From: Pseudomonadota bacterium
GTDB taxonomy: Bacteria > Pseudomonadota > Alphaproteobacteria > Rhizobiales > Rhizobiaceae
Assembly (NCBI GenBank): GCA_023388675.1
Contig: JAEWFU010000355.1
Span: forward strand, 1 to 11,995
Direction of reading: 5' to 3'
DNA: 11,995 nt
In this document: positions 7,610 to 11,995 of the stretch, piece after piece
How positions within the stretch are numbered: position 1 is the first letter of the stretch
Layout of the letters: each line of letters starts with the position of its first letter
Made by a program: the position numbers and the translations under genes
Notes under the pieces: generated by a model
What the model saw: the letters and a program-made list of their open reading frames with translations, nothing else
Database searches by the model: none
What the model was told of the DNA's origin: nothing

Positions 7610-8443
7610 GCGACCGAACAGCGCATGTGCTGGCGCGTCCAGTCCGGAAGCGGCCGCACCAATGATGAAAAGCATGAAAGCAGCGGCCACAAGACCGTCG
7701 ACGCGATCCATCACACCGCCGTGACCGGGAATGAGCCCGCTCGAATCCTTGGTGCCGAACCGCCGCTTGAGCGACGATTCGAACAGGTCGCCGACCTGCG
7801 AGACGACTGAGAGGACGAAGGTGAGCACGGCCGTCGCCAGCACACCCCAGACAATGCCCGCATAAAGCGCGACTGCGCCGCCGGCGATGATACCGGCGAT
7901 CGTTCCTCCAATGGCGCCACTCCAGGTCTTGCCAGGTGAAATCGAAGGCGCGAGCTTCGGGCCTCCGATGGCGCGTCCGACGAAATAGGCGAGAATGTCG
8001 GTCGCCCATACGACGGCGAAAAGGAACAGGGTCGCAGCCAGCCCGGACGCATCGCCGCCGCGCAGCGCGGCCAGCGAAATCGCGGAGAGCCCCGCATAGG
8101 CGAGGCCAGCGACCGGCCAGAAGCCTCGCTGGTCATAGGCAGCATGCGCAGCGCCGACGATCACGGCCGCCGCGAGCGCAAGAAGCAGTGTTGCCGCCGG
8201 CACGCCAGCCAACATCATGGCCAGAACCACAGCCAGCAGAACCGCCAGAACAATGCGATGCGCCGCTGCTTCGCGCGGCAACGCCATTGTCATCCATTCA
8301 TAGAGAACCGCGCCGGCTATCCCCGCGCAGAGAATGCGATACCAAAACCCGCCGGCCCAGGTCAGCGCCAAGGCGAGCGCGACGAGCACGACGGCTGAAG
8401 CGACGCGCTGCTGCAGATTGCTGCGGCCTGCGCCCCCTGTCAT
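7607..8443 (-). CDS. cdsA: Phosphatidate cytidylyltransferase CdsA
   Basis: CdsA makes CDP-diacylglycerol from phosphatidic acid and CTP, the branch point for all phospholipids, in the inner membrane. The 278-residue product is mostly hydrophobic, with about eight membrane spans (for example 15-30, 64-80, 82-98, 136-156, 180-198, 202-216 and 250-266). The family signature is intact near the C-terminus: SSLKRR at 223-228, [12 protein letters not shown] at 232-243 and DRVD at 246-249. An upstream [14 protein letters not shown] (167-180) is also a family mark. The ATG at 8441-8443 overlaps the uppS stop as ATGA. I see no ribosome-binding site in front of it, so translation is probably coupled to uppS. 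The length agrees with other bacterial CdsA proteins. Confidence 0.97.
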   Translation of the reverse strand: MTGGAGRSNLQQRVASAVVLVALALALTWAGGFWYRILCAGIAGAVLYEWMTMALPREAAAHRIVLAVLLAVVLAMMLAGVPAATLLLALAAAVIVGAAHAAYDQRGFWPVAGLAYAGLSAISLAALRGGDASGLAATLFLFAVVWATDILAYFVGRAIGGPKLAPSISPGKTWSGAIGGTIAGIIAGGAVALYAGIVWGVLATAVLTFVLSVVSQVGDLFESSLKRRFGTKDSSGLIPGHGGVMDRVDGLVAAAFMLFIIGAAASGLDAPAHALFGR

Positions 8444-9156
8444 AGGGCGACGTCGCGGGCTGTCACGCCGCCGAACCGACGCTCGCGCGCGGCGAAGCTC
8501 TCGATTGCCTGTTCCAGTTCCGCCCGGCCGAAATCCGGCCAGTAGCAGGGCAGGAAGACGAGTTCGGAATAGGCCGCCTGCCAGAGCAGGAAATTGGACA
8601 GGCGTTGCTCGCCGCTGGTGCGAACGATCAGGTCGGGATCCGGTATCAATCTCGTGTCGAGGAACTGGCCGAACGCCTCCGGCGTGATCTCGGCCGGATC
8701 GAGCGTGCCGACGCGTGCTGCTTCGGCAATCGCGGCGGCAGCACGGGCGATTTCGTCGCGGGCGCCATAGTTGAAGGCGATCACGAGGTTCATCGCCGTG
8801 TTGGCCATCGTCAGCGTTTCGGCTTCCTCGACAAGTGCGCGGATATCGGGAGCAAGGCTCGCCCGTTCGCCGATCATGCGCACACGCACACCCGCCTGAT
8901 GGATTTCAGCAAGGTCGCGGCGAATGAACAGTTTCAGCAGGCCCATGAGGTCACTGACCTCGGCCTTCGGCCGCGACCAGTTCTCCGAAGAGAACGCATA
9001 GACGGTGAGCCATTCGATGCCGAGGTCGCCGGCTGCCCTGACTGTGCGGCGCAGCGCTTCCACGCCGGCGCGATGGCCGGCGGCGCGCGGCAGGCCGCGT
9101 GCCTTGGCCCAGCGGCCGTTGCCGTCCATGATAATCGCGATATGGGCGGGCTTCAA
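8440..9156 (-). CDS. uppS: Undecaprenyl diphosphate synthase UppS (cis-prenyltransferase)
   Basis: UppS condenses isopentenyl diphosphate onto farnesyl diphosphate to make the C55 lipid carrier for peptidoglycan and O-antigen, in the cytoplasm. The 238-residue product has all the cis-prenyltransferase motifs: [10 protein letters not shown] with catalytic Asp11, GHRAG (27-31), [14 protein letters not shown] (50-63), NYGARDEI (129-136), and [19 protein letters not shown] (175-193) for the diphosphate and magnesium site. The start is TTG at 9154-9156. It is preceded by AAAGGA about 8 nt upstream, no upstream start is evident, and the first internal ATG falls in the active-site motif. frr ends 58 nt before it. 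E. coli has dxr between frr and uppS; here there is none. The cdsA start overlaps its stop. Confidence 0.97.
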   Translation of the reverse strand: MKPAHIAIIMDGNGRWAKARGLPRAAGHRAGVEALRRTVRAAGDLGIEWLTVYAFSSENWSRPKAEVSDLMGLLKLFIRRDLAEIHQAGVRVRMIGERASLAPDIRALVEEAETLTMANTAMNLVIAFNYGARDEIARAAAAIAEAARVGTLDPAEITPEAFGQFLDTRLIPDPDLIVRTSGEQRLSNFLLWQAAYSELVFLPCYWPDFGRAELEQAIESFAARERRFGGVTARDVAL

Positions 9157-9171
9157 ATCCCGTTTCCTTTC

Positions 9172-9204
9172 CGCGGGTCCCGCGCGCCGGAGCCACGATC
9201 CGGC
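9172..9204. repeat. Two short inverted repeats in the frr-uppS spacer
   Basis: CGCGGG-T-CCCGCG (9172-9184) is a dyad with a single central base. GCCGGA (9186-9191) and TCCGGC (9199-9204) form a 6-bp stem with a 7-nt loop. They occupy most of the 58-nt spacer between frr and uppS. No T run follows on the minus strand. GC-rich composition makes short stems likely by chance, so I attach no function. Confidence 0.3.
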
Positions 9205-9214
9205 ACGAGCGCGG

Positions 9215-9775
9215 TCAAACCTGCATGATCTCCGCTTCCTTCTCGGACAGAAGGGTGTCGATCGAGGTGATCGTGTCGTCGGTCAGTTTCTGCACGCGTT
9301 CGGACTGGACGCGCGAATCGTCCTGGCTGATCTCGCCGTCCTTCTCCGCCTTCTTGGCGTTTTCCATGCCGTCGCGGCGGACATGGCGCGCGGCGACCTT
9401 CGCGCTTTCCGCGTATTGATGGGCGATCTTCACCAGCTCCTTGCGGCGCTGTTCGTTGAGCTCGGGCAGCGGGATGCGAAGATTGGTGCCGTCGACGATC
9501 GGGTTGAATCCCAGATTGGATTCGCGGATCGCCCGGTCGACCGCGCCGACAAGCTGCTTGTCCCACACCGACACCGCAATCATGCGCGGCTCGGGCACGG
9601 TCACGGTCGCCACCTGGTTGATCGGCATCGGTGCGCCATAGGCCTGAACCTGGATCGGATCGAGCAGGTTGGCGGAAGCGCGGCCTGTACGCAGCGAAGC
9701 AAGATCGTGCTTGAATGCGCTGATCGCACCGTCCATGCGCCGCTGCAGATCCTTGAAATCGATTCCGGTGCTCAT
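9215..9775 (-). CDS. frr: Ribosome recycling factor
   Basis: The ribosome recycling factor splits post-termination ribosomes together with EF-G. The 186-residue product is the standard length. It has a helical domain I built from residues about 1-30 and 105-186, with RTGRAS (29-34) at the helix end. The inserted beta domain II (about 31-104) contains [19 protein letters not shown] and [20 protein letters not shown]. The conserved basic patch [11 protein letters not shown] lies at about 131-141. The ATG at 9773-9775 has a clear GGAGG ribosome-binding site 6-7 nt upstream, so the start is secure. A small dyad, CCGGCG-T-CGCCGG (9791-9803), lies just upstream of that site in the 60-nt spacer after pyrH. 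The pyrH-frr pairing is widely conserved in bacteria. Confidence 0.98.
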   Translation of the reverse strand: MSTGIDFKDLQRRMDGAISAFKHDLASLRTGRASANLLDPIQVQAYGAPMPINQVATVTVPEPRMIAVSVWDKQLVGAVDRAIRESNLGFNPIVDGTNLRIPLPELNEQRRKELVKIAHQYAESAKVAARHVRRDGMENAKKAEKDGEISQDDSRVQSERVQKLTDDTITSIDTLLSEKEAEIMQV

Positions 9776-9790
9776 CTCAACCCTCCGCTT

Positions 9791-9803
9791 CCGGCGTCGC
9801 CGG
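9791..9803. repeat. 13-bp GC dyad before the frr ribosome-binding site
   Basis: CCGGCG and CGCCGG flank a single T. In RNA it can form a 5-bp stem with a 3-nt loop, ending 4 nt before the GCGGAGG ribosome-binding site of frr. Its placement resembles the larger stem before lpxD. It may be chance. Confidence 0.3.
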
Positions 9804-9835
9804 TCGTTCTCTGTGGTGTTCTTCGGCGGATGCCG

Positions 9836-10558
9836 TCAGGCTTCGCTGACGACTGTGCAACGGCCTTCGCCACGCAGAATGGCGCCGAAACCGCCTTCTT
9901 CATGAATCGAATAGACGATTATCGGAATGTTGTTCTCACGTGCAAGTGCAATTGCTGCCGTATCCATGATCGACAGGCCGTTGCGCAAGACTTCCTGATG
10001 GGTGATCCGGTCGAAGCGCCTGGCCGCCGGGTCCTTCTTGGGATCAGCCGAATAGACGCCGTCCACCTGCGTGCCCTTGAACAGCGCGTCGGCGCCGATT
10101 TCGGCGGCGCGCAGCGCAGCCGCGGAATCAGTCGTGAAAAACGGATTGCCTGTGCCGCCGGCAAAGATCACGACCTTGCCCTGGTTCATGTAGGCGGTGG
10201 CCTGGCGCTGCGAGAAGCTTTCGCAGAGTTCGGGCATGGCGATCGCCGAAAGAACCACCGCATCGACGCCGATCTTGACCAGCGAGGTGCGCAGGGCGAG
10301 CGAGTTGATGACGGTGGCCAGCATACCCATGTGGTCGCCGGTCACGCGGTCGCCGCCCTTGGAGGCCACGGCGACGCCGCGAAAGATGTTGCCGCCGCCG
10401 ATCACGACGCCGACCTCGACGCCCATGTCGCGCGCCTGCTTGATGTCGGCCGCGATGCGATCGACGACCGAAACGTCGATGCCGAAACCCTGTTCACCCA
10501 TGAGCGCCTCGCCGGAGGCTTTGAGAAGGACGCGGCGAAAGGCGGGTTTGGGCGGCAT
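9836..10558 (-). CDS. pyrH: UMP kinase PyrH
   Basis: PyrH phosphorylates UMP to UDP with ATP, feeding RNA synthesis and, through UTP, the UDP-sugar and CTP pools used by the lipid A and CdsA steps downstream. The 240-residue product is a hexameric-type amino acid kinase fold. It has RVLLKASGEALMG (9-21), VVIGGGNIFRG (51-61), the DHMGMLAT motif (75-82), FAGGTGNPFFTTDSAAALRA (132-151) and KGTQVDGVYSADPKKDP (161-177). The ATG at 10556-10558 is chosen: GAGG lies 5 nt upstream and the length matches E. coli PyrH. A longer form from GTG at 10595-10597 would add 13 residues beginning YRSFASADHED, which is not family-like and would start beside a strong hairpin. It follows tsf by 146 nt. Confidence 0.97.
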   Translation of the reverse strand: MPPKPAFRRVLLKASGEALMGEQGFGIDVSVVDRIAADIKQARDMGVEVGVVIGGGNIFRGVAVASKGGDRVTGDHMGMLATVINSLALRTSLVKIGVDAVVLSAIAMPELCESFSQRQATAYMNQGKVVIFAGGTGNPFFTTDSAAALRAAEIGADALFKGTQVDGVYSADPKKDPAARRFDRITHQEVLRNGLSIMDTAAIALARENNIPIIVYSIHEEGGFGAILRGEGRCTVVSEA

Positions 10559-10598
10559 GGGGTCCTCATGGTCGGCTGATGCGAAGCTGCGATACACG

Positions 10599-10628
10599 AA
10601 GGGCGCCGCGATGTCACGCGGCGCCCTT
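10599..10628 (-). terminator. 12-bp GC-rich hairpin between tsf and pyrH (partial terminator or attenuator)
   Basis: AAGGGCGCCGCG (10599-10610) and CGCGGCGCCCTT (10617-10628) are perfect reverse complements with a 6-nt loop, the strongest simple stem in the window. On the minus strand the stem ends in CCCTT and is followed by CGTGTATC, so the U-rich tail is poor. It could reduce read-through from the highly expressed rpsB-tsf genes into pyrH, or protect the 3' end of the tsf message. Confidence 0.6.
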
Positions 10629-10630
10629 GT

Positions 10631-10699
10631 TGAGGCAGTAGGGCAATAAGGCAGGAGGTACGCTCCGCTGCCCTACTGCCCTATTCCCTTATTCCCCTA
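10631..10699. repeat. Phased octamer array arranged as an inverted repeat, between tsf and pyrH
   Basis: On the plus strand three octamers run head to tail at 10631-10654: TGAGGCAG, TAGGGCAA, TAAGGCAG. A 13-nt core follows (10655-10667). Then four octamers in the opposite sense run at 10668-10699: CTGCCCTA twice, TTCCCTTA and TTCCCCTA. The left units are reverse-complement relatives of the right ones. A 12-nt perfect inverted pair exists (10634-10645 with 10669-10680). A smaller inner pair closes over the core: GGAG (10654-10657) with CTCC (10663-10666). Several pairing registers are possible. I recall similar 'CCCTACTGCCCTATT' elements from intergenic regions of Mesorhizobium-like genomes, from memory only. 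It begins 5 nt past the tsf stop codon. Confidence 0.7.
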
Positions 10700-10704
10700 A
10701 ACCG

Positions 10705-11628
10705 TCAGCCCTTGGCTGCCGCGGCGACCTCGGCTGCGAAGTCGCTCTCTTCCTTCTCGATGCCCTCGCCGAGCGCGAAACGCACGAAACCGGTGATCTT
10801 CGCTTCCGCGCCAATGTCCTTTTCGGCGGCCTTGAGGGCCTGCTCGACCGTCAGGTCGGGGTTCAGCACGAAGGCCTGCTTGAGCAGCACGACTTCCTCG
10901 TAGAACTTGCGCATGCGGCCTTCCACCATCTTCTCGATGATGTTTTCCGACTTGCCGGACTCGCGCGCCTGGGCTGCGAAGATGTCCTTCTCGCGGGCCA
11001 CGGCGGTCGGATCCACCTCATCGGCGGTCAGCGCCAGCGGGTTGGTCGCGGCCACGTGCATGGCTACCTGGCGGCCGAAGGCACGCGCCGCGTCGGCATC
11101 GCCGGTGGTCTCGACGGCGACGAGCACGCCCATCTTGCCGAGGTTTTCGACGACGGCGTTGTGCACGTAGGTAGCGACCGCGCCCGTGGAGACCGAGAGC
11201 TTGGCGGAGCGGCGCAGGCTCATGTTCTCGCCGATCGTACCGATCGCGTCCTTGATCGTGTCTGCGACCGACTTCTGCGAGCCGGTATAGGTCGCGGCCG
11301 CAACGGCATCGACCGAACCGTCGGTTGCAAGCGCAACCTGCGCGACATTGCGGACGATGTCCTGGAACGCATCGTTGCGGGCCACGAAGTCGGTTTCCGA
11401 ATTGACCTCGACGGCGACCGCCGACGTGCCCTCGGAGGCGACGCCGATCAGGCCCTCTGCGGCCGTGCGGCCGGCCTTCTTGTCGGCCTTGGAGATACCC
11501 TTCTTGCGCAGCCAGTCGACGGCGGCTTCGATGTCGCCATTGGTTTCGGCCAGGGCCGCCTTGCAGTCCATCATGCCCGCGCCGGTCATGTCGCGCAGTT
11601 GTTTGACCTGTGCAGCAGAAATGCTCAT
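10705..11628 (-). CDS. tsf: Translation elongation factor Ts
   Basis: EF-Ts is the nucleotide-exchange factor that recharges EF-Tu with GTP. The 307-residue product begins with a UBA-like domain (about 1-50) carrying signature 1, [16 protein letters not shown] (11-26). It then has the core with signature 2, [12 protein letters not shown] (75-86), including the Asp80-Phe81 pair that inserts next to the EF-Tu magnesium site. Two core subdomains follow to about residue 290, with a final acidic tail. The ATG at 11626-11628 is chosen: GAGG lies 5 nt upstream and [11 protein letters not shown] matches the family start. A longer in-frame extension to 11742 would run through the intergenic hairpin and is not family-like. 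It lies 110 nt after rpsB, the usual partner. Confidence 0.98.
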   Translation of the reverse strand: MSISAAQVKQLRDMTGAGMMDCKAALAETNGDIEAAVDWLRKKGISKADKKAGRTAAEGLIGVASEGTSAVAVEVNSETDFVARNDAFQDIVRNVAQVALATDGSVDAVAAATYTGSQKSVADTIKDAIGTIGENMSLRRSAKLSVSTGAVATYVHNAVVENLGKMGVLVAVETTGDADAARAFGRQVAMHVAATNPLALTADEVDPTAVAREKDIFAAQARESGKSENIIEKMVEGRMRKFYEEVVLLKQAFVLNPDLTVEQALKAAEKDIGAEAKITGFVRFALGEGIEKEESDFAAEVAAAAKG

Positions 11629-11656
11629 TGTCGCCTCTTCAGTTTCCGTATCGTTC

Positions 11657-11698
11657 AAAAGGCAAGGCGCACCGTGGGTTCTTCCAGGTGCGCCTGCC
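11657..11698 (-). terminator. Terminator-like hairpin between rpsB and tsf
   Basis: AGGCGCACC (11665-11673) pairs perfectly with GGTGCGCCT (11687-11695). The stem is extended inside by TGG/CCA (11675-11677 with 11684-11686), after a one-base bulge, to a 6-nt loop. It is extended outside by GGC/GCC (11661-11663 with 11696-11698) with another one-base bulge. On the minus strand it is followed directly by TTTT and then GAACG. This is the best intrinsic-terminator shape in the window. The short U tract and the start of tsf 29 nt later suggest partial termination, lowering tsf relative to rpsB. Confidence 0.65.
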
Positions 11699-11738
11699 GA
11701 AAGTTCAGGTTTCAAGACCGCCGAAGCGGTCGGCAGGA

Positions 11739-11995
11739 TCACGCGCCCTTGTTTTCCTCGGCCGGCGTCTCGTCCAGGGTCGGCTCGGTCGGTGCTTCTT
11801 CCGAGGCACCGACATCCACGCCCATAGCGCCCTGCTGGCGGGCGATGCCGTCAATGGCGGCCTTGGAAATCAGGTCGCAATAGAGCTGGATCGCGCGGGC
11901 GGCGTCGTCGTTGCCCGGGATCGGGTAGTCGACCTTGTCCGGATCGCAGTTGGAATCGATGATCGCCACGACCGGGATACCGAGGCGCTTGGCCT
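11739..11995 (-). CDS. rpsB: 30S ribosomal protein S2, C-terminal part (runs off the window)
   Basis: S2 is a small-subunit protein near the mRNA exit region. The last 84 codons are in the window, the first complete one at 11991-11993. The visible part opens [19 protein letters not shown] and continues [19 protein letters not shown], the highly conserved S2 C-terminal core (compare E. coli LGIPVFAIVDTNSDPDGVD). A tail of about 30 residues follows, rich in Glu, Pro and Thr and ending EENKGA. Such acidic tails are common on alphaproteobacterial S2. The reading frame is open to the window edge, so the GTG at 11967-11969 is an internal valine codon, not a start. tsf follows after 110 nt. Confidence 0.97.
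   Translation of the reverse strand, partial: AKRLGIPVVAIIDSNCDPDKVDYPIPGNDDAARAIQLYCDLISKAAIDGIARQQGAMGVDVGASEEAPTEPTLDETPAEENKGA

Noticed and set aside
9005..10579. A 524-codon open frame on the plus strand
   Set aside because: It lies antisense to uppS, frr and pyrH, whose products match their families over full length. Its translation is rich in Arg, Asp and His with no recognisable domain, which is typical of a GC-rich shadow frame.
10559..10597. Upstream GTG start for pyrH adding 13 residues
   Set aside because: The extension is not family-like. The ATG at 10558 has a well-spaced GAGG site and gives the normal 240-residue length.
10631..10699. Octamer array as a CRISPR array
   Set aside because: The units are 8 nt with no spacers and occur in both orientations, so it is not CRISPR.
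11629..11742. N-terminal extension of EF-Ts by 38 residues
   Set aside because: It would translate through the rpsB-tsf hairpin and overlap rpsB. The start at 11628 has a good ribosome-binding site and the family N-terminus.
1..11995. Hidden defence, phage or secondary-metabolite system
   Set aside because: All coding capacity is taken by conserved housekeeping genes in a familiar order. I saw no foreign-looking genes, tRNA-borne attachment sites or transposase fragments.

Overview
The window is a compact, GC-rich stretch in which every gene reads on the minus strand. It suggests an alphaproteobacterium of the order Hyphomicrobiales (Rhizobiales), perhaps the Mesorhizobium/Phyllobacteriaceae side. 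The reasons are the gene order, LpxI instead of LpxH, a single-PDZ RseP of 380 residues, an acidic tail on ribosomal protein S2, and an octamer-repeat element of a kind I recall from intergenic regions of such genomes (memory, not checked). The genus is an inference. In transcription order (right to left) the genes are rpsB (3' end), tsf, pyrH, frr, uppS, cdsA, rseP, bamA, lpxD, fabZ, lpxA, lpxI and lpxB (5' end). Both outer genes run off the window. Region 1 (about 9215-11995) is translation and nucleotide supply: ribosomal protein S2, elongation factor Ts, UMP kinase and ribosome recycling factor. Two spacers here carry strong hairpins: a terminator-like stem between rpsB and tsf, and a composite element between tsf and pyrH made of a phased octamer array plus a 12-bp GC-rich stem. 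Region 2 (about 6352-9156) is envelope precursor and membrane supply: undecaprenyl diphosphate synthase, CDP-diglyceride synthase (4-nt overlap) and the site-2 protease RseP. Region 3 (3730-6132) is bamA, the core of the outer-membrane protein assembly machine. It is preceded by the longest and most AT-rich spacer of the window (219 nt), the best place for an internal promoter. Region 4 (1-3580) is the first half of lipid A synthesis: lpxD, fabZ, lpxA, lpxI and lpxB, tightly packed with overlaps of 8, 14 (or 17) and 4 nt. These genes work as one envelope-growth block. UppS makes the lipid carrier for peptidoglycan, CdsA feeds phospholipid synthesis, and FabZ balances fatty acids against lipid A. 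LpxA, LpxD, LpxI and LpxB convert an activated sugar nucleotide to lipid A disaccharide, and BamA inserts the outer-membrane proteins. Compared with the E. coli arrangement, dxr (between frr and uppS) and skp (between bamA and lpxD) are absent, and lpxI has been added between lpxA and lpxB. No gap exceeds 300 bases. I see no tRNA, rRNA, CRISPR array, insertion sequence or phage gene, and no clear sign of a new multi-gene system. The least ordinary parts are the intergenic RNA/DNA structures, chiefly the tsf-pyrH octamer array.
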